From Arundinibacter roseus (GTDB lineage Bacteria; Bacteroidota; Bacteroidia; Cytophagales; Spirosomataceae): 64,000 nt of DNA. Location of the stretch: the NCBI RefSeq assembly GCF_004348825.1, contig NZ_SMJU01000001.1, positions 310,001 through 374,000 on the forward strand, written 5' to 3'. Under the pieces are notes generated by a model, which saw only the letters and a program-made list of their open reading frames with translations, was not told the origin of the DNA and did no database searches. Positions 1 to 9,649 of the stretch are shown here, in pieces; the stretch's first letter is position 1, and the number at the start of each line of letters is the position of its first letter. The translations under genes and the position numbers were made by a program.

Positions 1-621
1 CGAGCCCGTTCCCCAAAGTTCAACAAAAGGATTACCGTTTACTTTTGCTTCATGAAACTTCCGAATCATAGCCGGCAACACGTGCGAATTGGCCAGGTCG
101 TAGTTATCATTTGGGCCGTAAAGGTTGGTGGGCATCACTGAAATGAAATTACTTCCGTATTGGCTGCGGTAGGCTTCGCACATTTTTATACCCGTAATTT
201 TGGCAATTGCGTAGGGTTCATTGGTAGGTTCGAGCACGCCTGTAAGCAGATATTCTTCTTTCAGCGGCTGTGGAGCCATTTTTGGGTAGATACACGACGA
301 ACCGAGGAACATCAGTTTTTTGACGCCCGTGCGGTGTGCGCTGTCAATTACGTTATTTTGAATTTGGAGATTATCCAGTAGAAATTCGGCACGATACGTG
401 TTATTAGCCATAATACCGCCTACTTTCGCTGCCGCCAGAAATACATAGTCAGGTTTCTCTTCCTCAAAAAATGTACAAACGGCTTCCTGATTCCGCAGGT
501 CCAGCTCGGCAGAAGTACGGACTACAAAATTGGTGTAACCCTCGCTCAGGAGTTTCCGGTAAATGGCCGATCCCACCATGCCCCGGTGCCCGGCAATGTA
601 AATCTTTGCGTCTTTTTCCAA
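1..621 (-). CDS. fcl: GDP-L-fucose synthase, C-terminus outside window
   Basis: NADPH-dependent 3,5-epimerase/4-reductase that converts GDP-4-keto-6-deoxymannose to GDP-L-fucose in the cytoplasm for surface polysaccharide. About 207 N-terminal residues of a roughly 310-residue family are present. The Rossmann motif GHRGMVGS lies at about residues 11-18, followed by SSCIYP and the catalytic YAIAK (Tyr-xxx-Lys), then the family signature YGPNDNY. No ATG fits: the in-frame codons back to an upstream TAA contain no ATG, so I chose the TTG at 619-621, which gives the usual [13 protein letters not shown] start. A -7 box lies about 55 nt upstream. It is divergent from the next gene. Confidence 0.93.
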   Translation of the reverse strand, partial: MEKDAKIYIAGHRGMVGSAIYRKLLSEGYTNFVVRTSAELDLRNQEAVCTFFEEEKPDYVFLAAAKVGGIMANNTYRAEFLLDNLQIQNNVIDSAHRTGVKKLMFLGSSCIYPKMAPQPLKEEYLLTGVLEPTNEPYAIAKITGIKMCEAYRSQYGSNFISVMPTNLYGPNDNYDLANSHVLPAMIRKFHEAKVNGNPFVELWGTGS

Positions 622-675
622 GATGAATAAAAGTTTATTAATTTGTAAATCAATATCAATGAGTCGTTTTCGTTA

Positions 676-683
676 CAAAGGTA
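676..683 (-). promoter_or_regulatory. -7 promoter box for fcl
   Basis: On the minus strand this reads TACCTTTG, an exact match to the Bacteroidota consensus TAnnTTTG, 55 nt before the fcl TTG start. No clear -33 TTG was found. Its position also suggests that the divergent MORN-variant gene starts at 713 rather than at 623. Confidence 0.45.
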
Positions 684-712
684 ACAAACATGACTGTAAG
701 AAAAACGTAACT

Positions 713-1735
713 ATGGTACAGAAAACCGCCTGTTTGGCGTGTATTTTGTGGATAGGCCTTTCGGCAACCGCCTGGGCCCAAACCGAAAAGCCCCGAAAGT
801 CGGGAAAGGAACGTCTGCAAAACTCGCAGTCTAAACTCGACACCCTGCGGGCCAAGGTTCAAAAATCGACCGGCCTGGATGCACAGCTTCCCGGTCTTGA
901 TCCGTCAGCCTCGCTTTCACTTCCGGGCGGCAAAGGAAAATCAGCGAGTCTGTCGCAGCTTTTGGGAGAAACAATCCCTGATTTGGGTCTGAAAGCGCAG
1001 GAACTCAAAAGCCGCCGCTCCGAGCGCCGCCGCAAGGTTCAAAAAGCCAAACTTGCGCGCGTGCAATACGAAGAAATTCCGATGCAAAAGATTCTGGTCA
1101 AATTTGGCAGTGGCGACCGCGCCACGATTGAAGAATTTCATGTATTGAAAGAGTACACCCCCATCAGCGCTTACGTACGTGACATCAGGTGGTACGATAC
1201 TAAGGCCAAAAAACTGAGCTCATCGGTCATTAAGGATAAAGAAAGAGCCCTGCCGCTACATGGTCCCTACAAGCGCTACGTTGCGGGAAATCTGATGGAA
1301 GAAGGATACTACTTTATGGGAACCAAAGATGGGCGTTGGGTAAGATACGATGCGAAATATACGCTTTTGGACAAAACGCACTGGTACCGGGGTTTCCCGG
1401 CTTCGTCGCGCATTTCGTACTATGATTCTTCTCACACAAAAATCAAAGAAGTAATTCCTGTTTTTTATGAAGATATTGAAGGAGAATACTTTTCTTTTTA
1501 CGAAGAAGGACAGCTCTCGGCCTACGGAAAATATGAACACAATGAGAAAATAGGCCGTTGGGTAGAATACTATCAATATCGGCGTCAGCGCAAAAAAGAG
1601 ACGCAATATCCCAAATCCTGCTGGGATGAAGATTTTGAACCTTTTGTGCTTCGCGAGTGGGATGACAAAGGAAAATTGCTCTATGATTACACCAAAGATC
1701 CGCGCGCTACAACCGAAGTCGACGACCAAAACTAA
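713..1735 (+). CDS. Secreted MORN-variant (YwqK-like) repeat protein
   Basis: 340-residue exported protein of unknown function. The ATG at 713 begins a clean signal peptide (MVQKTACLACILWIG... ending at AWAQ); the frame is open upstream to 623 but that extension crosses the opposing fcl promoter. After a basic, low-complexity linker, the C-terminal half has degenerate repeats of the form GPYKRYVAGNLMEEGYY, DGRWVRYD, EGQLSAYGKYEHNEKIGRW. These are MORN-variant repeats as found in YwqK-family proteins, which in Bacteroidota are often secreted and uncharacterised. The antitoxin label sometimes attached to YwqK relatives is not supported here, because no toxin gene is adjacent. Its neighbours give no pathway. 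Confidence 0.75.
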   Translation: MVQKTACLACILWIGLSATAWAQTEKPRKSGKERLQNSQSKLDTLRAKVQKSTGLDAQLPGLDPSASLSLPGGKGKSASLSQLLGETIPDLGLKAQELKSRRSERRRKVQKAKLARVQYEEIPMQKILVKFGSGDRATIEEFHVLKEYTPISAYVRDIRWYDTKAKKLSSSVIKDKERALPLHGPYKRYVAGNLMEEGYYFMGTKDGRWVRYDAKYTLLDKTHWYRGFPASSRISYYDSSHTKIKEVIPVFYEDIEGEYFSFYEEGQLSAYGKYEHNEKIGRWVEYYQYRRQRKKETQYPKSCWDEDFEPFVLREWDDKGKLLYDYTKDPRATTEVDDQN

Positions 1736-1807
1736 ATGAACGGCCTGCTTACAGAAAATCTTTCCTAATTTTGGCGGCAATTCAGTGCTTTCATTGACGT
1801 CCATTTC

Positions 1808-3511
1808 ATGTACTTTTTTCGTTCTTTTCTGATTTCTCTTCAAAAACAAACCTGGCTCGCTGCGCTTTTGTGCGCGCTGCCCGTGTTTTTATATCTATTG
1901 ACTTTTGTCAAAATTGCCCTCAATGTAAATTACGTTGCCTACGACGACATCCTGATTTTGGGCGTTATTCCGGGCTTTGAAGACGCCACCTGGCTCGAAC
2001 GCTGGCACAGCCTCACCGATCCATTTCCCGAGCATAGACTGGTTTTTTCTCGCTCGCTGGTGCTGGCTTCTTATTTTTTGTTTGGAAAGGTCAATTTACT
2101 TAGCCTGATGGTCATCGGCAATCTGTGCTGGCTGGGTTGTGCAGGCGTTTTCTACGCTGTTTTTCGTCGAATGAGGCTCTCACTCTGGCACTTTGTGCCT
2201 GTGGTTTGGCTTTGGTTTACGATTCACTCCTTCGAGAATATATTCTGGGGCGTTAGTTCGCTGTGTAATTTTGGCGTGCTGCTATTTGCCATGATGGCTT
2301 TTTACTTCATCAGCCACTCGCAAAATTTGTTGGCCGCGCTGTTGTGCGCCCTGGCGGCTACATTTACCTACGGAAATGGCATTACCGTTTTTGTCATTAT
2401 CGCTTTTGTTCTTTGGATTACCGGTCGGCGCAAGGCATTTTTTCTTACGACTGCCCTTTTTGTACTGACCGCCTTCCTTTACTTTTCCGGCTTTCCACAA
2501 AAAACCGAAAGTCTTGACTTCTCAGACCCGGAACAACTGTGGCAGGGCCTGGCCGGATTTTTCGGATTCATTGGCGCAATCACCGCTTTCGACGCTTACT
2601 CCGTAGACCCCATTCCGCTGGGAATGGCCGTAGTTACGGGGCTGCTCATGGCGGTGATTTTTGTTGCGATTTTTGGCAAAAAACTACCCTCCTTTTTTCA
2701 ATCTCTTCTGGGCCGTCCCATGCAGCTTAGTCCTGCCGGGCAATTTGCCCTGGCGCTTTTGCTCTTTGTGGCAATCTCTTCGTTCGCCGTTTTGTATAAG
2801 CGAATACCGCTGGGTGGTTTTGAATCGCTCTTCAAAGGCCGCTACCGCATGTATTCTTCCCTCGGCTGGGTGATGTTGCACCTGGGTGCCCTAACCTGGC
2901 TCCGCAGCCAACGCCGGCAACGGTGGACGATCACGCTGGTTATTTTTGGAATATTAATTAATCTCACCCTCTTGTATGTCAATTTTGCGACAGCAGTGAA
3001 CAACCGCCGGGCAGCCGTGGTGCAGGAGTTTAATACCCGCTACAACTCCGATTGGCTGGGCCTGCGTATGTTTCAGATGAGTCAGGCGCATTTTGAGACG
3101 ATTCGGTCTTACTACCAATCCGACGATCCGCTGGCCGAAGGCTGGAACCCACGCACCGCCACCGATTCCCTTCCCTGCGTTGGTACGTACGAACTCGATT
3201 CGGTGCTACGCTACAAAGATGAGATTCATGCCTACGCCATGAGTGATTTTTTTGATGCCGAAGAAAGCTACACCGACGGCCCCTACGTTTTGTTGAAATC
3301 AGCGACTCACGTATATGCGTCACCTCCCAATCAGTTTGCGGTACCGCTGCGAACCATCCTGCGGAGATTTCGCTACTTCGCCCGCGGTTTTCAGGGGATT
3401 TTCCATGAAGATACCGTTGAGCCGGGAGTTTATAAAATCTATGTTTTGATGCGTCGCAATGGAAAAAATGAAATTTACTGCACCAACCAAACCTGGATTG
3501 AACCTAACTAA
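1808..3511 (+). CDS. Polytopic membrane protein, possibly GT-C-like
   Basis: 567 residues. Roughly residues 10-400 form about ten to eleven hydrophobic helices, and the last 170 or so residues look soluble and probably face outside. The first extracytoplasmic loop carries YDD (about residue 36) and EHRLVFSRSL, an arrangement resembling the acidic first-loop motif of GT-C glycosyltransferases. I cannot assign a family, so lipid-linked sugar transferase activity is only an inference. It follows the MORN-variant gene in the same direction after 72 nt and converges on dacB, with only 6 nt between the two stop codons and no terminator hairpin. Confidence 0.7.
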   Translation: MYFFRSFLISLQKQTWLAALLCALPVFLYLLTFVKIALNVNYVAYDDILILGVIPGFEDATWLERWHSLTDPFPEHRLVFSRSLVLASYFLFGKVNLLSLMVIGNLCWLGCAGVFYAVFRRMRLSLWHFVPVVWLWFTIHSFENIFWGVSSLCNFGVLLFAMMAFYFISHSQNLLAALLCALAATFTYGNGITVFVIIAFVLWITGRRKAFFLTTALFVLTAFLYFSGFPQKTESLDFSDPEQLWQGLAGFFGFIGAITAFDAYSVDPIPLGMAVVTGLLMAVIFVAIFGKKLPSFFQSLLGRPMQLSPAGQFALALLLFVAISSFAVLYKRIPLGGFESLFKGRYRMYSSLGWVMLHLGALTWLRSQRRQRWTITLVIFGILINLTLLYVNFATAVNNRRAAVVQEFNTRYNSDWLGLRMFQMSQAHFETIRSYYQSDDPLAEGWNPRTATDSLPCVGTYELDSVLRYKDEIHAYAMSDFFDAEESYTDGPYVLLKSATHVYASPPNQFAVPLRTILRRFRYFARGFQGIFHEDTVEPGVYKIYVLMRRNGKNEIYCTNQTWIEPN

Positions 3512-3517
3512 TCCAGC

Positions 3518-4816
3518 CTAGTACTTTTCGTGCAGCCCCGTAAGTACGCGCGCTACTTCCTGACGGATTTCGGCAGTAGTTTTGGTGTAATTATTATTCA
3601 TAAAACTAAAATAAAGCAGTTTTCCCTTTTGGGTAATCAGGTAGCCGCTCAGGCAAAAAACATTGCTCAAACTCCCCGTTTTGGCAAATACAAAGGCGTC
3701 TTTTCCTTTGAACATATTGCGCAACGTTCCCGATTGTCCACCTGCCGGTAAGATCATGAAGAGGCGCTCCTGCGGGATTTTCTCATGAATTTTATCCAAC
3801 AAAGCTACCATAGTACGAGGTGTAAACAGATTATAACGCGACAGCCCCGAGCCGTCACGCCATAAGGGCAAATCCGGCAGATCGGCTAAGAGGTTTTCCT
3901 GGGCATGGGCAATGGCTTTTTTTGTATCCAAAGGCAGTCCATTGGCCGAAGCATACACCAACATGAGTTGCTCGGCCATCATATTATCGCTCACTTGCAT
4001 CATTCTCCGATACAACGAATCGGACGGAATGCTGTATACTTTCTGAAAAGGGGGAAGCATTACTTCATTTTTCACCAAAACGTCTTTCTTTAAAGCCTTT
4101 GTCAGCAGTTGCGCCGTCAGCGCATCCGACGTCCGGAAGGGTACATCCTGTTCCAGCCCGGCTGGCAAAGCATTGACCGAGCGGCGAAACTGATTGCTAA
4201 ACTGCGCACGGTCTATTCCCGAAATGGTAGTATCCAATGAAACCGAATCCTGTAAAAACTCCGGCTGCACGCGCACATACAAACCCGAAGGGCTGGTAAA
4301 GCGGGCAATGTTGCCATAGACAGGCAACGGCGAACGCTCGGCCTGGTAATAATCGCTGTAATCGCTCCATGCCCATCCTGGCCCAAAGGCAGTAGTTTCA
4401 AAGTTTTTTCCTGAAAAAACTAATTTTTCCTTTCGGTTTTTCAGGAAATCAACCACTGCACTTGGGGGTAAATCGGGATGAAACAGAGATGGGTCGCCGG
4501 TTCCCCGAAAAAACAAAGTGCTGTCCCGGAGCTGGTATTCAAGCCCCGGAACGGAGTCTCCCAAAACCGATAATCCGGCATAAAAACTAAATAGCTTGGT
4601 ATTGGAAGCCGGGGTGAAATAATGATCATCCTGGTAAGCGGCAAGCGTTTTTTTACGAGCCGGATCATACACCGAAATCCCGACGTGATGCTGCGATAAC
4701 ACCGAAGATTTTTTTACTTCCCGATGAATATACTGAGAAACGGAACACCCCAAATTACTCAGAGCCAGCAAAAAGATAACAAACCACACTCGGGAACGAA
4801 GGAAGAAACGGGGCAT
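3518..4816 (-). CDS. dacB: D-alanyl-D-alanine carboxypeptidase/endopeptidase, PBP4 type
   Basis: Class C low-molecular-mass penicillin-binding protein (S13 family) that trims peptidoglycan peptides in the periplasm. All three active-site motifs are visible: SNTK at residues 71-74 (SxxK), SDN in VSDNMMAEQL, and KTG in FAKTGSLSN. The start at 4816 gives MPRFFLRSRV followed by a hydrophobic segment ending LSNLGC, a lipobox-like site at Cys24, so it may be a lipoprotein; the ORF extends 39 codons upstream without a signal sequence. At 432 residues it is typical of the family. It is transcribed divergently from recQ. Confidence 0.9.
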   Translation of the reverse strand: MPRFFLRSRVWFVIFLLALSNLGCSVSQYIHREVKKSSVLSQHHVGISVYDPARKKTLAAYQDDHYFTPASNTKLFSFYAGLSVLGDSVPGLEYQLRDSTLFFRGTGDPSLFHPDLPPSAVVDFLKNRKEKLVFSGKNFETTAFGPGWAWSDYSDYYQAERSPLPVYGNIARFTSPSGLYVRVQPEFLQDSVSLDTTISGIDRAQFSNQFRRSVNALPAGLEQDVPFRTSDALTAQLLTKALKKDVLVKNEVMLPPFQKVYSIPSDSLYRRMMQVSDNMMAEQLMLVYASANGLPLDTKKAIAHAQENLLADLPDLPLWRDGSGLSRYNLFTPRTMVALLDKIHEKIPQERLFMILPAGGQSGTLRNMFKGKDAFVFAKTGSLSNVFCLSGYLITQKGKLLYFSFMNNNYTKTTAEIRQEVARVLTGLHEKY

Positions 4817-5013
4817 TTTCCTGAAAAAAATTAGATGAATACAAAAATTGAAATGTAAGCCTGTAAACCACTTGGTTATTTTATGGCTGACGCAGGTTCG
4901 GAAACCTTTTTTTACGAATATAGCATAAATCATTCAATGCAGGAAAGACGTTCTTTCTGTGTATTTGCAGCAAAATCACTACTTTGCAGGCTACCGATTT
5001 TATCTTTTTTTGC

Positions 5014-6939
5014 ATGAAAGATCTCCTCCTGATTCTTAAACAATACTGGGGCTACGATGCCTTTCGGCCCGTTCAGGAAGAGGCCGTCCGATCAGTTTTG
5101 GACGGCCACGACACCCTTGTGCTTTTACCAACCGGCGGAGGCAAATCGCTCTGCTTTCAGGTACCTACCCTGGCTATGGATGGGGTTTGTATCGTTGTTA
5201 CGCCTCTCATTGCGCTCATGAAAGATCAGGTTGAGCAACTCAAACGGAGGCATATTCCGGCAGCAGCGATTCATGCCGGTATGAACCGCCGTGAAATTGA
5301 CATTGTGCTCGACAACTGCATTCATGGCAACCTGCGGTTTTTGTACGTGTCGCCCGAGCGTCTCCGTACCGACATCATGATTGCCCGCGTGCAGCGGATG
5401 AACGTAGTCTTGCTGGCAATTGATGAAGCGCATTGTATCTCGGCCTGGGGCTACGATTTTCGCCCGGCTTATCTGCTGATTTCGGAGTTTAGAACTCTCC
5501 TGCCCGGCGTACCCGTGATGGCGCTAACGGCATCAGCCACACCCGATGTAGAAGCAGATATTCTGGAAAAGCTGCTAATGAAGCAGCCCCGGATTTTCAG
5601 GCAGTCTTTTGCCCGAAAGAATCTGTCGTATTCGGCTTTTCAGGAAGACAACAAGGAGCGAAAATTGATGCAGGTGCTAACCAACGTGCCCGGTACTTCC
5701 ATTGTGTATGTTCGTACCCGCAAACGCACGCAACAAATCGCTGAATGGCTCGGGAGGCAAGGCATCAAAGCGGATTTTTACCACGCAGGCTTGCCCTTTC
5801 GCGACCGTACCGACAGGCAGATTGCCTGGCAGCGCGGGCAGCTGAGGGTCATTGTGGCTACCAACGCTTTCGGCATGGGCATCGACAAACCCGATGTTCG
5901 CTCCGTAGTACACCTTGACCTGCCCGATAGTCTTGAAGCCTACTATCAGGAGGCGGGCCGGGCCGGACGCGACGGACAGAAAGCCTACGCAGTGGCTCTG
6001 TATAATGACAAAGACCTGGACGACCTGCAACAGGCCGTGGAGCGCAAATATCCTACGATTGACCTGTGCCGAAGGGTATATCAGGCTTTGGCCAATTATT
6101 TCAAAATCCCGCTTGGGGGTGGCGAATTTATCAGTTACAGTTTTGATATGCACGAGTTTACCGGAACTTTCGGTTTACCTGTTTCGGAAACCCACTTTGC
6201 CCTTAAACTCTTGCAGGAAGAAGGGTTTATTCAGTTGAGCGAAGCATTTAATGATTCTTCCAAACTACATTTTCTGGTGGATAACCGTCAATTATACGAT
6301 TTTCAAATACGATACCCCGATTATGATTCGTTCCTGAAACTGATTCTGCGGATGTACGGCGGCGAGTTGTTCTCGGAGTACGTTCGTATCTCGGAAGGTG
6401 AAATTGCCCGGGCATTTTACGTGCCGATTCCGGAAGTCATGACCCGTCTGCAATTTTTACAGGAAAGAACCATAATTGATTACGAAAAGCAGCGAAATAC
6501 TCCTCAGCTTACGTACCTCACTCCGCGCTTCGATGCCGAACTTTTACCTTTAAATACTTATGAAATTGAGAAAAGAAAAGAACGGGATTTTAGAAAAGTA
6601 GCCGCCGTCATTCACTATGCGCAGCATCCGTCGCAATGCCGGACATTGCTGCTCCTGAATTACTTCAACGAACAAAATGGTACGCCCTGTGGCGTGTGTG
6701 ATGCTTGTTTGAAGCGATTAAAATCGCAGGCCGTTCACGAATTAAGTACCGAACTTGTGGATGATCTCCTTGTATATTTACAAAAAAATGGCCCGCTGCT
6801 TCCTCAAACTTTCCAAGCTGCTTTTGAAAAAATTTCAGAAAAAGAATTGCTCGCAGCCGTACGAAAACTGCTGGACGAAGAACGAATTATATACGACAAT
6901 CAGGGAAAAATAGGAATCAATCCCGCACACAATTCATGA
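5014..6939 (+). CDS. recQ: ATP-dependent DNA helicase RecQ
   Basis: 3'-to-5' SF2 helicase for recombination and replication-fork repair. The ATG at 5014 (MKDLLLILKQYWGY) begins the helicase fold; the frame continues ten codons upstream without family similarity. Walker A TGGGKS is at residues 40-45 and the DEAH box is at 137-140, followed by the RecQ signature ISAWGYDFRP. Motif V/VI is seen as GMGIDKPDVRSVVH and QEAGRAGRDG. A C-terminal zinc-binding cluster reads CRTLLLLNYF...CGVCDAC, and a winged-helix region follows. At 641 residues there is little room for an HRDC domain. Its TGA overlaps the next start (ATGA). Confidence 0.96.
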   Translation: MKDLLLILKQYWGYDAFRPVQEEAVRSVLDGHDTLVLLPTGGGKSLCFQVPTLAMDGVCIVVTPLIALMKDQVEQLKRRHIPAAAIHAGMNRREIDIVLDNCIHGNLRFLYVSPERLRTDIMIARVQRMNVVLLAIDEAHCISAWGYDFRPAYLLISEFRTLLPGVPVMALTASATPDVEADILEKLLMKQPRIFRQSFARKNLSYSAFQEDNKERKLMQVLTNVPGTSIVYVRTRKRTQQIAEWLGRQGIKADFYHAGLPFRDRTDRQIAWQRGQLRVIVATNAFGMGIDKPDVRSVVHLDLPDSLEAYYQEAGRAGRDGQKAYAVALYNDKDLDDLQQAVERKYPTIDLCRRVYQALANYFKIPLGGGEFISYSFDMHEFTGTFGLPVSETHFALKLLQEEGFIQLSEAFNDSSKLHFLVDNRQLYDFQIRYPDYDSFLKLILRMYGGELFSEYVRISEGEIARAFYVPIPEVMTRLQFLQERTIIDYEKQRNTPQLTYLTPRFDAELLPLNTYEIEKRKERDFRKVAAVIHYAQHPSQCRTLLLLNYFNEQNGTPCGVCDACLKRLKSQAVHELSTELVDDLLVYLQKNGPLLPQTFQAAFEKISEKELLAAVRKLLDEERIIYDNQGKIGINPAHNS

Positions 6940-8384
6940 AAAAAACGCTTCAAACGATCATTTGTTTTTTGCTTGCTGCCCTCGCAATGGCGCCTTCCGG
7001 ATTGGCGCAGCAGGTTCCCGGTCTTGGCCTCAGCAACTACGGTGGGCTGTATCGCAGTACCGTTAACCCTTCGGTTTTAGGCGGTTCCCGCTATAAATGG
7101 CAGGTAAATCTCGTGACAGCGGGCAGTACGATCAACAACCGCTACTTTATTTTTTTTGGACGAAACGCCTTTTTATATCCCCAACTTGTACCCCACACGA
7201 CTGACGAACTATATGGACGGTCGCGCACGATGGGTTCCATCACCACAGGCAACCCAATGTACGTAGCAAGTGAAATCCGGTGGCCGTCAGCGATGTGGTC
7301 TGTTGGTAAAAATCACGGATTTGCCTTTCAGGTTCGTTCCCGGGGATTTGTGCAGGGACAAAATATTCCGCAGGATATTCGCACGCTGTACTACAAACGG
7401 CTCGATTCGCCCGCCACTCCCCTGGCATCAGATACATGGGGAGACTTTGACCTCACGCAACAGAGTTTCACCGAAGCAAGCCTGGCATATGGTCTGCAAC
7501 TCATCAATCTTCGGGCGCACAAATTAAAAGTTGGGGCAACCCTAAAACGGATGTTCGGCGCGCGTGCCGGCTATCTTCGGGGTGCTGTGGATACCTATCA
7601 AATCCGGTCTGTGGCGAGAGGTGAAGCCGATGAAAAAGAGCTGGTTCTCACCAATTTTTCCTACGAAGCCGGGTATACCTATCCGACTCAGAAACTTGCC
7701 ATTGGAGATTTTTTTAAGTCCAATACCTACGGTTCCGGCTGGGGCTATGATTTGGGCGCTACCTATGAGCTGGGCTCTTACTGGAATCGTCTTGAAGATG
7801 ACGACGACGCCCGCCCCGGCTACCTGATCCGGCTGTCAGCATCGGTAACTGACCTGGGCATGATTCGGTACCGTAGCACTGAAAGCCGGGTTGTTTCGGG
7901 CAATTTATCCCGGTTTGTTATTCAACAAAACGATTTGGAAATTCTGGGAAATGAAGGTGCTGATGGCTTTATGCAGGTAATAAATGCTCAAAACGCAGTT
8001 CCAATGAATCAAGAAGCGCAGCTCGCAACGGCAGTTCATCTGGAAGCTGACGTACAGCTTGTCAAGTCTTTTTTTATCAATCTTTCCCAAACCAAACGCT
8101 ACGGTGATCCGCCTCAAAATGCGTTGGATATGACGCAGCCGGATCTTTTCACGATTACCCCCCGCTTCGAAAACGAGGATTCTGATTTTTCGCTACCTCT
8201 CACGTTTATTGAAGGAAACAAGCGCGTGTCGATGGGTGCAATGGCTCGTTTTGGTCCTATTCAGGTTGGGTTTAGCAATCTAAATGGACTACTGAACCGT
8301 AAAGATCCTGATGCTAACCGAGCCACCTTCATGTACGTAGGCTTTTCGGTATGGCGGTTCAAAGATCGGATGCAGGATAAGTAA
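6936..8384 (+). CDS. DUF5723-type outer-membrane protein
   Basis: 482 residues with a signal peptide (MKKTLQTIICFLLAALAMAPSGLAQ). The body has the alternating, aromatic- and Gly-rich strands of a beta-barrel, with repeated phrases such as VGATLKRMFGARAGYL and YDLGATYELGS. The N-terminal LGLSNYGGLYRSTVNPS and the later RLSASVTDLGMIRY resemble Bacteroidota DUF5723 proteins, whose function is unknown. The start codon overlaps the recQ stop by 4 nt, so the two are probably co-transcribed. No functional link to RecQ is apparent. Confidence 0.8.
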   Translation: MKKTLQTIICFLLAALAMAPSGLAQQVPGLGLSNYGGLYRSTVNPSVLGGSRYKWQVNLVTAGSTINNRYFIFFGRNAFLYPQLVPHTTDELYGRSRTMGSITTGNPMYVASEIRWPSAMWSVGKNHGFAFQVRSRGFVQGQNIPQDIRTLYYKRLDSPATPLASDTWGDFDLTQQSFTEASLAYGLQLINLRAHKLKVGATLKRMFGARAGYLRGAVDTYQIRSVARGEADEKELVLTNFSYEAGYTYPTQKLAIGDFFKSNTYGSGWGYDLGATYELGSYWNRLEDDDDARPGYLIRLSASVTDLGMIRYRSTESRVVSGNLSRFVIQQNDLEILGNEGADGFMQVINAQNAVPMNQEAQLATAVHLEADVQLVKSFFINLSQTKRYGDPPQNALDMTQPDLFTITPRFENEDSDFSLPLTFIEGNKRVSMGAMARFGPIQVGFSNLNGLLNRKDPDANRATFMYVGFSVWRFKDRMQDK

Positions 8385-8411
8385 ATTAATCCTTTATGAA
8401 TAGTTGAAATC

Positions 8412-8732
8412 TTACGCCATCGCCATGCATTCGGCGGCGCAGGTACGGCAAGCTTCGGCACAAGCCTGACAATGAGCGTGGTTGTGTTTTTCACATTCAG
8501 CGGCACAGGCATTGCATACATCAGCACACATCTCACAAAGTCGCTTGGCATAAGGCGAATCCGTAGCACTGAAACGGGCGCAAAGGCTGCAAAGCTCGGC
8601 ACAGTCCAGGCAATTTTGTACGCAATCGAGCATGTGCTCGTCGGCCATTTTTATACATTCATGCGCGCAGTCGAGACACAATTTGTAGCAATTCAAACAC
8701 GCATCTACACAGGATGTTACTTCATTTTTCAT
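8412..8732 (-). CDS. Four-helix-bundle copper-storage protein (Csp-like)
   Basis: 106-residue cysteine-rich protein with 21 cysteines, mostly in CxxC and CxxxC spacing along four amphipathic helices (for example CVDACLNCYKLCLDC and CAACECEKH-type stretches). This matches the four-helix bundle copper-binding (DUF326/Csp) family, which packs many Cu(I) ions inside the bundle. There is no signal peptide, which points to a cytosolic Csp3-like form. It sits alone between a DUF5723 gene and a methyltransferase, with no copper ATPase or CueR/CsoR nearby. A perfect inverted repeat lies just upstream of its start. Confidence 0.9.
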   Translation of the reverse strand: MKNEVTSCVDACLNCYKLCLDCAHECIKMADEHMLDCVQNCLDCAELCSLCARFSATDSPYAKRLCEMCADVCNACAAECEKHNHAHCQACAEACRTCAAECMAMA

Positions 8733-8742
8733 AGTTAGAATA

Positions 8743-8777
8743 AAATTTTAGGTTAGGTTATTTATTTCCTAAAATTT
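8743..8777 (-). promoter_or_regulatory. Inverted repeat upstream of the copper-storage gene
   Basis: Perfect 10-nt arms AAATTTTAGG (8743-8752) and CCTAAAATTT (8768-8777) are separated by 15 nt, and the near arm ends 10 nt before the start codon at 8732. The element could be an operator or a 5'-UTR hairpin. No known copper-regulator consensus was recognised. Confidence 0.45.
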
Positions 8778-8891
8778 CATTCCAACCGGGAGAAATTCCG
8801 TTTTAAAACCTCTATTTGTAGAAAAAGCCCCGCGTTCCTGAACAAAAGGAAGCAATTTTATGGTTGAGGTTCTGTATAAAAATTATAATCC

Positions 8892-9494
8892 ATGGAAACT
8901 CCCCTCAACCAAAACTATTGGGATACGCGCTATGCGCAGCAGCAAATCGGCTGGGATTTGGGCACGGTATCACCGCCTCTTCAAGCGTATTTTGATCAAT
9001 TACCCGACAAAACCATAAAAATTCTTATTCCTGGCGGCGGCAACAGTTACGAGGCCGTGTACTTGTTGCAGCAGGGATTTACGGATGTGACGGTCGTAGA
9101 TCTATCGGCGGTAGTGATTGAAACGCTCGGGAAGCGATGCGCAGAATATTTGGGTAGCGGCCTAAATCTGGTTCATCAGGATTTCTTTGAACATACCGGC
9201 AAGTATGATCTCATTGTGGAGCAAACCTTCTTTTGCGCCCTGGATCCCGCTCTTCGGGTGCAGTATGTGCAGCACATGCAGAAGTTGCTTAAAGTAAATG
9301 GGAAATTAGCAGGATTACTTTTTGACCGCGATTTTGTAGGTGGACCACCCTTTGGAGGACACGCAGCAGAGTATCAGGCTTTGATGAACACCTCTTTGTC
9401 TGTTCTGAAAATGGAGCCCTGCTACAATTCCATTGGGCCTCGTCAGGGCTCGGAGGTGTTTTTTATAGCAGAGAGATTGGAGGAAATTCATTAA
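8892..9494 (+). CDS. TPMT-family SAM-dependent methyltransferase
   Basis: 200-residue class I methyltransferase of the thiopurine S-methyltransferase family. The N-terminus NYWDTRYAQQQIGWDLGTVSPPL is characteristic of the family; the SAM-binding loop is IPGGGNSYEAVYLL, and the acidic residue after strand 2 is in VTVVDLS. A later VEQTFFCALDP and LLFDRDF are also typical. In bacteria these enzymes methylate thiol, selenium or halide substrates; the actual substrate cannot be read here. Proximity to the copper-storage gene is suggestive of metal/thiol stress but the two genes are divergent. Confidence 0.87.
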   Translation: METPLNQNYWDTRYAQQQIGWDLGTVSPPLQAYFDQLPDKTIKILIPGGGNSYEAVYLLQQGFTDVTVVDLSAVVIETLGKRCAEYLGSGLNLVHQDFFEHTGKYDLIVEQTFFCALDPALRVQYVQHMQKLLKVNGKLAGLLFDRDFVGGPPFGGHAAEYQALMNTSLSVLKMEPCYNSIGPRQGSEVFFIAERLEEIH

Positions 9495-9563
9495 TACCAC
9501 CATGTAGCTTCAAAACTTCCTAAAAAAAGGATTGACAGATATATAACCTATCTGCACAAAAAA

Positions 9564-9592
9564 AACAGGCACGACCAATGGTCAGTGCCTGT
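9564..9592. terminator. Bidirectional hairpin terminator
   Basis: Stem arms AACAGGCAC / GTGCCTGTT with inner GACCA/TGGTC lie between convergent genes. There are A residues before the stem and a T-rich stretch after it. Confidence 0.7.
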
Positions 9593-9649
9593 TCTCCCTC
9601 TTTTCAAAGTTCATGGCTATGTTTTATACCTATACTTCTTTCCTTACTT

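Noticed and set aside
713-1735. Antitoxin function for the YwqK-like protein
   Set aside because: No toxin gene is adjacent, and the signal peptide places it outside the cytoplasm.
1256-1849. 197-codon open frame on the minus strand
   Set aside because: It overlaps two plus-strand genes and is Phe/Arg-rich without motif; the plus-strand MORN-like repeats are convincing.
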